Assembly (NCBI GenBank): GCA_051453625.1 | Contig: JBOZIK010000001.1 | Location: forward strand, 298,775,594 to 298,839,593 | Source: Welwitschia mirabilis | Taxonomy: Eukaryota > Gnetophyta > Gnetopsida > Welwitschiales | Length of the DNA stretch: 64,000 nucleotides | Direction of reading: 5' to 3' | In this document: one piece after another, positions 42,859 through 55,900 of the stretch | Layout: every line of letters starts with the position of its first letter | Numbering within the stretch: position 1 is the first letter of the stretch | Notes under the pieces: model-generated | What the model was told of the DNA's origin: nothing | The model's input: the letters and a program-made list of their open reading frames with translations, nothing else | Database searches by the model: none | Program-made: the position numbers and the translations under genes

Positions 42859-42900
42859 ACATTCATTTGAAAAATGAATTTTATGATGATAAAAATAACA
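42859..42900 (-). mobile_element. copia gag zinc-knuckle relic
   Basis: On the minus strand CYFYHHKIHFSNECP fits the retroviral-type zinc knuckle C-X2-C-X4-H-X4-C with the second Cys replaced by Tyr (a G-to-A change). The KxxHFSxECP wording is typical of copia gag. The gag protein normally packages the element RNA through this knuckle. The surrounding ~500 bp presumably belongs to the same minus-strand element but has no further clear blocks. Confidence 0.6.
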
Positions 42901-43802
42901 TGAATCAAGCAAAGTAAATTAGATGATTCTCTAGTGATAATCTCTTTTTTTTACTTGGTAAAAAGATTAGACTTTTTGTTGTCAGTGTCAATATCAATCA
43001 ACTATTACATGCACTTAATTTCATAAGGGGAAAAAAGTTTCTCTTCTCATTACATATATCCAGTTTTACTCATAATATTGCATTTAATTTGTGAAAACAT
43101 TATTGAAAAATTTGAAAGCTCTAAAAACAAAAACCATTTTCCAATATTCTTGGGAAAAATGATTAAATAACCAAAATCAAGTTTTGTACTATTATTGAAT
43201 TGTTAAGTTTTCAAAGAGTAAATAACAAAAAATAATAATATGCATTAAAGGATTTAATGTGTATGTAAATCCATACATGATTAATATGGTTCAAAAAATT
43301 ACATGACCTTGGTAAATATCCAATAATTTGAATAAACATAAATCAAAAAGCAATTTTGAGTGTAAGCAATTCAAATAAATTACTTATAAGGATGGAAGCA
43401 GAATAGCCTGAAAATTAGTTTTTATCCTTATGTTTTTGAATTTAGGTATCTTAATTCCTTTGATGGAATCTCGTCTACATTTGTTATTGATGAAATCATT
43501 CTATTCCCTTTCATTGATTAAGCCTTCTTAAGGCCATAGATAGATGTAACTCTCATTTAGTATGTTAAAATCCAAACATGTTTAGTTATGACTTGATTAT
43601 CAGCTTTTAACTAGGGTCAGTCTTAAAAAATTTATTTCATCTATTAATGGTTAATATATCCATAACAATTCATTCTTTAAATTATTAAGAAGAATGGATG
43701 CTAAAACTAAAACTATTAGTGACTATGCCTCCCTAAAGATAATAACTCCCATGCTTCTCCTCATACCCAAGGTCTCCTAGTATGCATACTACCTCATCCA
43801 AA

Positions 43803-43860
43803 GGGCTTAAACTTGTGATATCTGAATGGAGGATAAATGTGCCACCAATTATGCTATGAT
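43803..43860 (-). repeat. tRNA-derived (SINE-like) segment 1
   Basis: On the minus strand an A-box-like TAGCATAATTGGTGGC (43,841-43,856) is followed after ~26 bp by a B-box-like AAGTTTAAGCCC (43,803-43,814). Order and spacing are close to an internal RNA polymerase III promoter in a tRNA. The sequence cannot be folded into a proper tRNA by eye, so it is more likely a SINE head or tRNA relic. Confidence 0.45.
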
Positions 43861-44246
43861 CCCATTAGCCTTAACTAGTTAAGAAACAAATATTATTATT
43901 AAGATAAGAATATTAGAAATAGTGCTTGCCAATAGAAATTATAAAGTCATACATATGTTAACTCTGAATTCATGCCATAATTTATCACTATCCTTTTCAT
44001 CTTCAAATTAGAGAAGGTAATCATATTCTAAAAGATATAAATATAGTCATTGAAGAAATATGAAGAAAAAAATAAACACACATGAAAAATAAACATTATG
44101 AGGACAATGTTGAACTTAAAAACTCTCAATAAATGTGTCTTTCTCTTAAGAGTATAATAATCACAACCCCATAAATGAATGATTTAGTTATGTTCAATGA
44201 TTTAACTATGTGCCAAACGTTATAGTGTATCAATTGGGTTATCCAA

Positions 44247-44302
44247 AGTTCTAACCCACAACCTCATATATGGTAGATGAGCACTCCACTAGTTGGGCAA
44301 GC
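44247..44302 (-). repeat. tRNA-derived (SINE-like) segment 2
   Basis: On the minus strand an A-box-like GCTTGCCCAACTAGTGG (44,286-44,302) and, ~28 bp on, a B-box-like GGGTTAGAACT (44,247-44,257). Same orientation and layout as segment 1, about 440 bp away. Interpreted as a decayed pol III-derived repeat, not a functional tRNA. Confidence 0.45.
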
Positions 44303-45879
44303 ATGTCATCATTTGGAGCGCTGCTCCTTTAATAATTATTGATATTATAACAGAAAAAGGGAAATATTATAGTACAACTTAAGCTCACTAAGTAATGTAA
44401 AAATCAATTGATAAGTAGATAAAGTGAAATATAGAAATTTCTGTCTTTCTACAGCATCAAAAGGTATCATATTGAGATCAATGAATGCTTGGTTTATGAG
44501 TAAATTAATGTTCATAAATTTATAATAAGTAAAAAAATGTAGTTGATCCTCTACTTAACAAAATCAGAAAAATAAAATTTCACTTAAAAATTACAAAAAC
44601 TTCTTAAAAGATTTTCTATATTTAAGATAAAATTTTAATTAAAATAGTAAATTTAATATTTAAATTTCATATTTTCTTGAGCCAGATATAGTACAAAGGG
44701 AGTTTTATTAAAAAAAGAAATTATTAATACTTAAAGTTAACTACATCAAATCTAACTAATAGAGAATGAAAGGAATATTAAATAACTACTTGCAAGCTAT
44801 TTTCTTTAGAACATAAAGACTTTGCAAATTTTCTCTAGGAGGAGTTAATCATAGATAAAGGGAAATGAGAACATTAATAATTTAATATATTAAAATAAAA
44901 ATATAATATTTGTAAATAGTATAAAATAAATAGGTTATTTAGTTTTATCCAAACAATATGTAAAGTCACTAGGAACCTTACCTGTAATCTCCAAGTAATG
45001 TATAAAGACTTTGTAAATCAAATCCAAAACCTATAAGTGTATTAGAACTCATCTAGAATATTCTTTCAAATATATATTTTATTGATCCCACTAAGAAATG
45101 CTAGACATTCAATCTTTTTTTATTTCATTATTAATAACAATTGCATTACTATCACTAACATTGCTTCATTTAGATTAATTCTTGCAAGCATGCAGTTAAG
45201 TGCAAAAAAGGAGGAAGTGAAATCATAATGTCTTAGCTCAAGATGGAAATCCAAGAAGTGCAAAATATCAAAAGATTTTTTTATAAAAGGTTCATTGAAA
45301 CCACATCAATGCTTCTATAACAATCTGCATATTTTTATTCTCTATAGCCAAGATTGGGGGTTAGTTTTAAATTTAATTTTCCTCACTCCTATGGAACTTT
45401 TTAGATTTTTCTTATTTTTTCTTTTTTTTTTTAAATTGAATTTTTTTCTATTATTTGGTTCAAACTTAATAGACATCCTTGTAAGTTACATCATCAAAAA
45501 TGAAAGGATTAGCAATTAAACCCTTTCATGAATTAGTTGTCTCTTCATTTTTAATTTTCGTTTTAGTGTGTGTACTATGAAAGCACCCCTGGTAAGTAGG
45601 AATACAACAAGAAGTCTTAAATCCAAAAATGATGATTGAGAAAGAAGAATACATAAGAGAGTAGCTATCTGTTAAGAGAAATAGATAGGATTGAATAGCT
45701 TCAACTACATATGAAAGCATCATTGATTGGTATCCATTGAAGAGGTCAAGTATAGGGAGAAGTCATTCATAGCTATGAACTATGTAAACAAAAATGCCCT
45801 TTGGAGGTAAGGGAATAGGAATCAAAGACAAAATAGAATTGACTCACAATACCATTTATGAAGCCAATAAGATTTGGAG

Positions 45880-48800
45880 CACTAATAATAGCAAAAACAT
45901 CTTCTTTTGATGGTAGATTTGTGAATTCATTGATAGATTAAATTCAAGAAATGGAAGCATTCTTTGATTTAGAGGAAATTCTTGGAAAAGAATAAAGTAA
46001 TGATTGAAGCTATAGAACTTAAGGAATTATAGTAAAGTAAGTGAAAAAACATTGAATAGGTTTATTTATGGTTTAATATTACCATTCAAGATAAACTTGT
46101 GATACTTAATACAAGAATAGTGGCAAAATAAATCTAGCTAGCATAACATGCTAAGGACAAACTAAATAGAAGGGCTTCTCTAGGTAAGGGAAAAGGTTAC
46201 ATGTCCCTAACTAGGCACCTTTCAAATTAACAATGAGCATCTAAGGAGGCTAGACAGGTTAATGAGGGTAAAAATGTGGCTTAGAGTGGATGAGGACAAG
46301 ACTATGAGATAATAGAAGGAGCATTTTTGAAGTATATTTCATATCTAAAAGAAGGTTGAGCATAAAATATACAAGCTTCCAGACTAGTTGATGTAATTAA
46401 TGTGTTTGAAATGTACTAGATATATTACTATCAAAAGATGATAATGCTAGTGTATAAGAAAATATGAAATCCTAATAAACTAGAATCCAATTCCTAGTGA
46501 GAAGCATGAAAGTTACCAAGGAAATAATAAAGTGAAAGCATTTATTTAGGATGTGTTATTAGACAAGAGGAAGCTATGAATTAGTGTAAACATTTTATCT
46601 TAAAACTATGCAATATGCAAAGCCATATAGATTTTCTTGGCTATAAAGTAAGTAGCATGTAAATGTTACAAGAGGGCTAAGGTGGATATTAAGATTGAGC
46701 CTTATGAAACTAGTATTACTTATGAGGTCATGCCAATGGATGCATGCCTGTTCTTTATATAAATCCATGGGAGTATCATTCTAGCACCATAGAAAAATGG
46801 AGCACTACAATAAGTTTATAATGTAAAGAGTAATGATTATGATTAAATCTATTACTAAAAAAGGGAAATAAGATAGAAAATAAATGCTTAGGTTTGTGTT
46901 TATTATTCAAAAAAGAAGCAATGAAACTCCCAAAGAATGAAGGATTCAATGCATTGGTAGTTAAGCCAAGTTTAATGGAGCTAAAAGGATCTATTCTAAA
47001 AGAGATTTAGAGAATTTTATCCATATTTGCTATTATCTTTATGAGTGAGCTTCCATCTAGAATTCCTCTTTTAAGAGCAAGCAAATATGTCATAGATTTT
47101 ATGCTTAAAGAAATGTTTCATAAGAATCCAACATATAGGGTTATACCCATGGAAAGAGAGTAGATAGGTAGGCATGTGGAGGAGTTAGGAATAAATGGTC
47201 TAAAAAGCATGTTCCCTTTTGCCTTTCTCATAATATTTATTCTCATAAATCATGAAGATGGTAGTCTTTAGGAATAAAGAATGTGTATATACTCAAGGGC
47301 TATAAATAAGAACTTCATTTCTTAAATGTTTTTAATGCCAAGAATGAAATACCTTATTGGTGTTTCATATTTTAAAAGATTAATGTTAGTAGTAAGTAAC
47401 ATCATATTAGACTTCATAAAAGGGGCAAGCAGAAAATGGCATTTACAACACTAAATACTCTTTCTTTTAATGGTTAGTAATTCCCTTTGGCCTCACCAAT
47501 ATCCTAGCTAATTTTTATGAGGTTGATGTTGAAGTGTTAAAGGTATTTAATATCAAGTGTATTGCTATCTCTTTAGATGACATATTGGTCTATAGTCCAA
47601 CAAGAGAGTAGCACTCATGTGGTTTGAAATTAGTAAAGTAACAAAGGAAAAAATACTTGTCATTGTGAAGAAGTGTTAGTTTTGAAGAAGAAGATCACTT
47701 ATCTTCACTTTTAAACATTAAAGGATGCATAAAAAATGGATCTTTTGAAGGTTGAAACCATTAAAGCTTAGCCAACATGAAGGAATGCCATAGAGGTAGG
47801 GAGCGTTTATGGTCTAATTAGTTTTTATTATGATTTTATTAAAAAAATATAGGCATTACTTCAATAGTTGAAAAAATAGAATTTAAGGTAAAGAAAAGGA
47901 GTTTGTGTGGATAAAAAAGAAGATAAAAACTTCATTGTTTAATGCATTTGAAATACAAAATCCAATTTTGGCCATGCCATACTTCAATAAGGTATTTATA
48001 ATTAAGGTGAATCCTAGTGAATAAGTAGTGGGTAGGTTCCTAGATGAGATGATAGAACAATTGTATTTTTTATTAGGAAGTTAAATGAGGTGAAAGAAAT
48101 ATATTCTACTTATGAAATAGAACTTTATGTTGGAGTCAAATTGTTAAAAAGATAAAGGTGTTATTTTCTTTCTGAGGAGTTTGTTTAATTAAGAGATGAT
48201 AGGGGATTAGAGAATGTTAATAAATAAGAAATACTAAGTGAAGAAAAACCACATTTGTTTGGGAAAAGTGTTGTAAGAGTTTTATTTTAGATTAAATAAA
48301 TTAAAAGGAATAACAAATGAATAATAAATAAATTAGCCTATGATTTTGTATAGAAGTTTTATAATCTACAAGAGGGGTATGTGAATGATTTAAATACTAA
48401 ACAAGACTAGGAAGACATAAAATAAATGAAGGATAGATGATGTGACTTTTATATTAAAGACAAATTGATGTTATATAGAGGTAAAACGATTCACATGTTT
48501 GAAGGAGGCTTAAGGTAAGTCTTCTTAAGAAGAAGCATAGTACAAGTTTGTCGACTCATCTTGGAATGATAAATCTTATGTATTTTCTCAAGAAGATACT
48601 CTTAACTAAGAAGAACCAAGGGAATTAAAAACCCAAGGGAGTTAAAAAAAAGTTGTTTTAGACTAGTTAAGACCAATATGAATCCAACCATAAAGCAAGA
48701 TGAGCACAAACTTTCTGATTAAAATGGATAAAACTAGAAGTGTATTTGATGCCATATTAATGGTGATTAATAAGTTTAGCAAGTTAGAAAGGTTTATTTC

Positions 48801-49010
48801 TTAGAGAAAGATTACTAATACCACACATTCAACAAGATTACTCTTTAAAGAAGCTATTAAAATACATGGATTTCTAGAGGAAACTATGTTTGATAGAGAT
48901 CCAAAGTTCATAGGTTGATTTTGGAGAACCTTATGGAGACCTTTAGGAATATATTTGAAGTTTATCAATACTACTCCTAGTGAAAAAAAATTGCAATGAA
49001 AATACTTAGT
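45880..49010 (+). mobile_element. Ty3/gypsy (chromovirus-like) gag-pol remnant
   Basis: Blocks in order on the plus strand: gag-like RFVNSLID and QEMEAFFDLEEI (about 45,910-45,985); protease-to-RT region with the PMDACLFF box (about 46,735); SELPSRIPLLRASKYVIDF (about 47,045-47,105) and PTYRVIPMERE before RT; SRAINKN (about 47,300); the RT catalytic box IAISLDDILVYSPTRE (about 47,560-47,610, both Asp kept); RNase H region (47,930-48,200; AMPYFNKVF); and integrase KTRSVFDAILMVINKFSKL, HSTRLLFKEAIKIHGF, DRDPKFIG and FWRTLWRPLG (48,725-48,950). This is the gag-PR-RT-RNH-INT order of Ty3/gypsy, closest to chromoviruses. Stops occur every few dozen codons. LTRs were not delimited and no chromodomain is seen. 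Confidence 0.87.
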
Positions 49011-49429
49011 AAGCAAAATAAAATAGCATGCACTAATTTTACATTGAAGCCCTTACAAGAAAAACCATGGAAAGGTAATATAGAGCTTTATTAGGAATTT
49101 GAAGTAGAATAAGACATAGGATGTGTAAGATACATCTTTCTTTTATAATCATTTATTAGGCTTTTAAATCCAAATCCTCTTTTGTTCTTCTTTGCTGTAC
49201 TCCCCTAAGTGCCTTATCTTTAAAACATTAGAAAAGTAATCTAACTTTATAAGTCATATAGAAAAGAACATAACATAACATAAAAAGGATTTAACTTCAC
49301 ATCAATATTTCTCCTCTTAAAGATAAATATCTCTTCAATAATCAAGAGATGCATTACTTTTCAAGTCTTTTTATTCATGTCTAAGTTAGCTTAAACATCT
49401 TGCTATAAAAGGCATGATTTTCTATAGTG
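49011..49429. other. AT-rich junction between gypsy and copia remnants
   Basis: Nothing recognised. It should contain the 3' end of the gypsy element and the 3' end of the minus-strand copia. Confidence 0.35.
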
Positions 49430-50490
49430 ATAGTCTTTGTCAAAGTATTAGCTACATTTTCATCAATTTGAACTATTAACACACTCACCTTATTCCTTTA
49501 TATGATGTCCATTATTGTACCTAACATCTATGCATTTGATTCTTTTATGATAAAGTAGTATTCTTAGCCAAAAATATGTGACTTTAATTATCACATAGTA
49601 GGTTAAAATCCTAGAGAGAGCACAAATATGTAAAGCCATAATATTTGTTTGAAAGATTATACTATCGCCATATATCTAACTTATATAATTGATAAAGATA
49701 CTAATTATTGAATTTTAGATTGCTAAAAAATTGCATTACCTTTAAGAACAAAAGAATAACCTATGATAGACCTTTATTTATCTAATTCAATAGCATAATT
49801 TTTATCCACAATATCATTGAAATTAGGTTTACCTCCTTCAAACTAAAACTTACAACCTTGATTTCCTTTTAGATAGCTTAAAATTGATTTTATTATTTTT
49901 CATTGTGACTATTCTAGATTTCTAATAAATATAATAACAACATCATATCACATGCCATACTCTGTCTAGTACAAACCATAATGTGCACAAAAGGACTAAT
50001 TATTGATGTATATGAAACATTTTCGAAACAACTTTTATCATTAACATTAATACATTTGCTAGGTTTTAAAAGCAAATCTAGAGAAGTACTCGTAGATCTT
50101 GCATTTTTCATTCTAAACCTATTTAGGATATTAAAGATATACTCACTTTAGCTCAATCAAAATAATTCCTTCTTTTTATCCCTTTTATGTAGTATTTCTA
50201 AAATGTACCTTATTGGTTCAAGGCCTTTCATGAAAAATTTCCTACCCATTTTATCCTTCAAAAATTCTTATTTTATTGTTGTTATTTCTTTCAATTAATG
50301 TATCATTCATATACAAAGTACTAATTTTACCACTTAAAGCATCTAAAATGTAAACACAATGGTTAAAATTTACTTATAGTATATTTATGCAACTTCATGA
50401 AAGCATTAAACTTCATATACCATTTCCTAAGAGCTTGTGTTATCTCATGCAAATCCATGTTTAGCTTGTAGACTATTACAAGCCAAATTA
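49430..50490 (-). mobile_element. Ty1/copia RT-RNase H remnant
   Basis: Read on the minus strand from 50,490: MDLHEITQALRKWYMKFNAF (the LKQAPRQWYLKFD box), TLYMNDTLIERN (catalytic YVDD decayed to YMND), KKELF, EYIFNILNRFRMKNARSTST, KPSKCINVND, FVHIMVCTRQSMA (GSLMYAMVCTRPDI box) and, near 49,500, KRIKCIDVRYNNGHHIKE with DENVANTLTKTI (the C-terminal RNase H block). Order is that of copia pol. Non-functional, with many stops. Its group resembles the second copia at 34.7-36.2 kb more than the Sirevirus piece. Confidence 0.82.
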
Positions 50491-50649
50491 ACCATATGTA
50501 ACATCATATTTGAAGTATGTTTTAAGTCTATTTGAGCAAGTTTTTGATTAATTAAAAATAAAAGAGGACTAGCTATCATGTTAAGCAAAATAGGGGCTCA
50601 ATGTAATCAATTTGGAGGCTTTCGAAGTTGCTTCTCATCTTTAGAATCT
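50491..50649. other. AT-rich remainder upstream of copia RT
   Basis: No clear block; probably copia pol on the minus strand or its junction with the next gypsy LTR. Confidence 0.3.
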
Positions 50650-51872
50650 AAGAAGCCACTCTTGCCTAATAGATGATTACCAAAGATGATTCAATGAGAA
50701 TAGTGCATCGTGAGGAGAAATTTATTATATAAAAATTACTATAGAAAAGTTACTATAATAAGTTAATGTGACAGTACTATAGCTTTCATCTACCATGTCA
50801 TCTTGATGACACTTTGAAGATGACACTAAGTTATGATAGTTGTTATTTATCATGTCGTCTAGATAATACTTAAAGGATGAAAAATAGTATATGTAAATAG
50901 AAAGTTCATTTTTTTCAAGTAATAGTCATCTATCATATTGTCTAGATGACATCTAAATGGAAGACATTTAAAGAATACACAAACATAAACCTTATTTCTT
51001 CATTGATAGTCATTCAACTTATTGTTTAGATGATAGCTAAGTGAACAACATCTTGTTATCACACTGAGAAGACAAATTGAGAAAAGCAGCCATTAAAAGA
51101 GAAGATCATATATCATCCCTAATGTCATCTCCTATGTTCTTTGAATGACGCCCAATAGGATGACAATTCTAATGGATGTAAAATGTAATTTTATGTATTA
51201 AAAAATGAGTAATATGGTTACTCTTTATTAGTTACTACTCCTTGGCCATCAAAATAATTGATTAAAAATTATAAATACCCTCTTTGGGTTCCTAATTTTT
51301 CATCTTTAATGCATCAATTATTTTTGTGATCATTTGAAACTCAACTATGTAAGATATTTATCTAGCTTAGGAGAGGTACTTACCGTGGTGTTGGGGTATG
51401 TTTCCTCCATTAAGGAGTGAGTACTTTTAAGTTGATGTAATAATATTATTACTAATTAAAAAATTATTTTGTTTATACTAATTTCTCTCTTATATTTTTT
51501 ACATGTTATTCTAAAATCAAGTTAACTTTGATATTGATATAGTGTATGAGGGCCAACTTGGATGACAACTAGTTAATAAAACTTAGTTAGTGATTGCATT
51601 CAGATTTACATCTCATCCTTGCATTAAGTTATTGCATTTTATTCATCATTGCATTATCATTTATTTATTATTTTAAAATAAAGATAAAAAGTTATTATGT
51701 TTTTTTCTAAATAGAGCAATCTCCTAAATGTACTTAAAATTCCTCTCTAGAGTATGATATTGGGTTGGCTCTTTATACTAGTATGTATTTGTGTGAATTA
51801 GATACTAAGATTATAGGTTATTATTAAATATTATTAAATAAGAAAGAAAAGCACATGATACGTACTCCAACA
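50650..51872 (+). mobile_element. probable 5' LTR of the Athila/Tat-like gypsy element
   Basis: The right limit is set by CTCCAACA directly before the primer binding site at 51,876. The left limit is uncertain. Inside are four degenerate copies of a GTCATCTAGATGAC-type palindrome (50,797-51,034), an ATTGCATT-rich tract (51,590-51,660) and a TATACTAGTATGTATTTGTG block near the end that resembles the LTR-like sequence at 11,129-11,420. The matching 3' LTR was not found by eye within the window. Confidence 0.5.
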
Positions 51873-51875
51873 AAT

Positions 51876-51883
51876 TGGTGCCC
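51876..51883 (+). promoter_or_regulatory. decayed gypsy primer binding site
   Basis: TGGTGCCC after CCAACAAAT, where Athila/Tat-type elements have TGGCGCCG; one C-to-T change explains the difference. It is where reverse transcription would have been primed. Confidence 0.6.
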
Positions 51884-52559
51884 TTAATGAAAATAAGTTC
51901 AAGAAAGTTTGAAAAATTGATTCTTACTAATCAAGTAAGTAATTTAATTTTAAGCTATTTACTTATGTAGTATGTACATACAATTTTTCCTTTTATTAAG
52001 TTAGCTTGTATTTTTTATTTTTTAGGTTACCTTGCATTTTAATTTCTATTTAGTTTTCCTTTTTATAATAGTTTTAATTTTTATCTAAAGTTGTGTATTA
52101 CATTTTTCTTAACAAAATTGATCTACATTTTGTAAATCATGCAATCTAAGTGAATGTCACATTCATTATTGGTATAACCTCCCTTTTGCATTTCATTTGA
52201 TCTAGAATGGTTTTTCCACTTCGATATAAAGAAATTTTTTTAACATTTTATGAAAATGCAAGGAAATTAAAATGAAGAAAAAGTACCATTGTGAGAAGAA
52301 ATTTATTAGCAAAGCAATTCAAGAAGGGTTAGTAGACTTCAATTCAAAAATTTAAGGTGAAGAAGCTTCATTTCAATCTATAATAAAATAAAGTGACTAT
52401 TCAACTTTTTATTTGTATATTTCTAAAAGTGATTTGATTATTTTTTAATGTAATTTATTTCATAAACCATATTTACCTTCAAACCCCTCTAAGTAACCAA
52501 TCTCTTAAACCTATTTTTTTCCTAACCTATGAAACATGTGAATCTCTACTTCTACTTCA

Positions 52560-55500
52560 TTAACTCTTAAAGATATAATAGCTTATAGAAAAAGAGAGAT
52601 TTAAAGCCCTTTTGATCTATCCAATGGAGATGATGTGTAATTTAAAAACTTAAAAGCCTATCTTACCTTCTTAGTAGATGATGAAGAAGACTTGTTTCAA
52701 TACCTAGCTAAAATAGAATAACTTATTATTACCTTGTAAAATGAAAAAAATTTAACTAATAGGACTTACATGATCATTTGTCCTTTACCCTTAGAGAATA
52801 GGATAAGAATTGATTTAAAATTATCCCACATAAAGGCCTTAAGAATTAGAGCCAAGTTCAAGGTGCCTTCATAAAAAGGCTTATGAGTGAAATAACCATA
52901 AGAAAAAGAAGAAAAGAAGTTACTAACTTTGTATAACAACTTTATGAGATTATGGTAAAACCTATGAGTTATAAATAAAAATTTTATTAAAATGGGTAGA
53001 TGCAACTATTAGAAAAATAATTAAGTTATAGAGGATTTAGTAATACAAATTGAAGAAACCTTTTACCTTATAGATGTGGGAATTATTAAGGTAAAATTAA
53101 ATGAATGACATCCTTTACTCTTAAGAAAAGCTTTTTTTGTAATAGTTCATTATATTATTCACACATGTATCCAAATGATGGAGTTCCATCTAGGGAATAA
53201 AAAATTTGTTATTCAAATCTCTAATATAGATGAAAAATATATGGGAGAATAATCTCATCTTCAGTAGTAAATTAGACCTTTCATCCTTATTTAACATCAT
53301 TCCTTAGAATGGAGGATTTTTATTTTATTGAACTCAACTTTATTTCATAATATTGAGAAACATGGAAAAAAGTTAGGAAGTCTTAATTCTTCTAATCCAT
53401 GTAATCTTAATAATGACCTCTTATGCAACAACTTGAATGGAGAAATGAATGAAAACTTTGCATCCCTTATTGATCATAATTTTCAACATGTTAAATCGAT
53501 AGAAAACTTCCTATATCAAGATGGAATCATAATAACAATGAGGGTTAATTATTATTTAAAACTTAAAAAATTATTAAATATGTTGAAATAAATCTTTTTG
53601 AATAATGACCTTTAGAAACCCTTAATCATTAATGTATGACTTTATCCTTCTTAGGAAAAATCACTCATTCAACTTCTTACTTTTAAAACAAATGCTTTTG
53701 CATGAACTCAGGAAGATCTTTCAACCATTTCTTCTACCATCATTTAGTATAAAATTACTTAGAAGATAATGCTAAACCCATTAGATAACCATAAAATAAA
53801 CTTAACCCTACCCTTAGGCAAGTAGTTAAGGAATAAATCATCAAACTTATGAATGTCAGAAACATTTATGTCATTTTTGATAGTGAATTGCATAGTCTTA
53901 TTATCATAGTACCTAAAAAGGATGAGAAGTGGTAAGTTTGCATTGATTTTAGGAAGCTTATTGATGTCATGAAGAAAGATCATTACTCCTTACATTTTCT
54001 AGATCAAATTCTTGATAAGATCCAAGGCCACACATATTATTTCTTTCTTGATGGATATAGTAGTTATAATCAAATATGAATAGTTAATGAAATTAAAGCC
54101 AATATAACTTTCACCTTTCCTTTTTACACGTTCTTTTATAATAATTTTCTTTGATTTATGTAATGCACCTATAACCTTTTAAGGAGCCATGATGGGTATA
54201 TTTTGAGAAATGAGTAAAGAGCATATATTAATATTTATGGATAACTTCCCCATTTTTAGGGTTAACTTGAGTAAACATTAGAGAGATTGGAAAAAGTCCT
54301 TAACTAATTCATAGTAAGTGATCTTATTTTTAGTTTACAAAAGAGTTACTTCTTGGTAAGAAATGGAATAGACTTTGGTCATAACATTTCTAAAAATGGT
54401 ATTCAAATGGATCCTACTAAAATAAATATTATTAAAAATCTTTCTTCTCTAACCAATGCCAACTATGTTAGGTATTTTCTTGGTTATGCTAGTTTTAATT
54501 AAAGATTCATTAAGAACTATGCCAAAATTTGAGTAGAATGAATCTTGTAAATATGCCTTTAAAAATCTTAAAGACAAGATCACTTAAACACCTATTATAA
54601 GAGGACCTAATTGGAATAAAGGCTTTAAAATTATGTGTGATGCAAGCAAGATAACTATAGGTGATTTATTGGAATAAAAACATGACAAGGGTTATAAGGT
54701 TATTTGTTACATTAGTAAAATCCTTTTAGAAGACAAAATTACTTATAAGACCACTAAGAAAGAAATTCTTACTATCATTTTTTGTCTTCACAAACTTTGA
54801 TATTATCTTCTTACTTTTCATACTAATGTCTATATTAATCATATTATCATTTGATATTAGATGAACAAGAAATATTCTAGTGTAAGATTTATTATATGGG
54901 TGTTGTTAATGTAAGAATTTAACTTGATAGTCATTAATAAAGAAGGGAAACATACTTTTATTAGTGATCATGTGTCTAGAATCTCTTATAAATAACACCC
55001 TTTACATGTTACTTTTAACCATTCTATCTAAGATACTTTTTCAAATGAGCAACTCTTTTCCATTGCAAATTTCTACTTCATCTCTTCTAAACATCTTTCT
55101 TTATGATATGCTAATACTATTAATTATCTTAGTATCATAAAAACTCCCCAATATTGGACTCATAATAAAAAAAATCTTTTCTACATAAAATAAGGAATTA
55201 TTAATGGAATGGACTATAACTCTACTGAAAATGTAAAGATTAAATCATGCATAGGTGTATGTTAAAATGGGAAAAATATGATGTCCTTACCCTTTATTAT
55301 GGTGGTGTGTGTGGAAATCATTTTAGCAGTCATAGGACTTCTAAGAAAATCATCCATGCTAAGTTTTGTAGGCTTATCAACTTTAAAGATTCATTCAAAT
55401 TTATGAAAAAATGTGATACTTATCAACACTTTGGTAGCCTTTCCAAGTCTCAAGACATACCCCTTCAACTTATCTTAGAGTGTGAACCTTTTGATTTTTA

Positions 55501-55900
55501 GGATATAGACTTTATAGGCCTTCTCACAACATTTTTTTGTAATAATAATTATATTTTAGTGGTTGTGAATTACGTATTTAAATGAATAGAAGTAATTCCT
55601 ATAATCCCAAATGATGCTAAAAACATATGTTTTTTATCTTACACCTAATATTTTTCATAGGTCTGGCTTTTCTAGAATTTTGATTAGTGATCAAGGTACT
55701 CATTTTATAAATGAAGTTTTTAGGAAACTTCTTCTTTCTATTGGAATTGAAGATATAATGGCCAATGATTATCATCATCAAGCTAATGATTAAGTTGAGA
55801 ACGGTGATAGGAAAACAAAGAAAATTATTTAAAAATGTATCTCTTAAAATTAAAAGTCTTACTCTTTTAAACTTCATAATGTACTTGGGCTTATCTTGCT
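52560..55900 (+). mobile_element. Athila/Tat-like Ty3/gypsy gag-pol remnant
   Basis: Blocks in order: a gag-like DDEEDLFQYLAKIE (52,675-52,720); a protease-like MMEFHLGNKKFVIQISNIDE (about 53,180-53,235); the PR-RT linker NFLYQDGIIITM to SLIQLLTFKTNAF (53,500-53,700); RT with YYFFLDGYSSYNQ-like (about 54,030), CNAPITF (about 54,160), FMDNFPIF (catalytic DD decayed to DN, about 54,235) and GIQMDPTKINIIKNL with VRYFLGYASFN; RNase H with IMCDASKITIGDLLE, YKTTKKEILTIIFCLHK and FNLIVINKEGKHTF; H2C2 zinc region GGVCGNHFSSHRTSKKII and CDTYQHFG (55,290-55,440); and integrase FSRILISDQGTHFINEVFRK and YHHQAND-VENGDRKTKKI (55,665-55,830). Order and motifs are those of Athila/Tat elements. Many stops make it dead. 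Confidence 0.88.

Larger units (their letters stand above)
42901..45879. other. very AT-rich stretch with SINE-like pieces, otherwise unassigned
   Basis: Apart from the two tRNA-like segments listed separately, no domain is recognised. T-rich low-complexity sequence occurs at 45,405-45,435. The frame at 45,295-45,519 lies across that low-complexity run and is not called. Confidence 0.3.

Noticed and set aside
43803-44302. Functional tRNA genes
   Set aside because: A- and B-box-like motifs are present but acceptor and anticodon stems cannot be paired by eye and the boxes carry substitutions.
50791-51040. CRISPR-like array (spaced dyad repeats)
   Set aside because: Repeats are degenerate, unevenly spaced and few, inside probable plant LTR DNA. 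A CRISPR array is not expected here.
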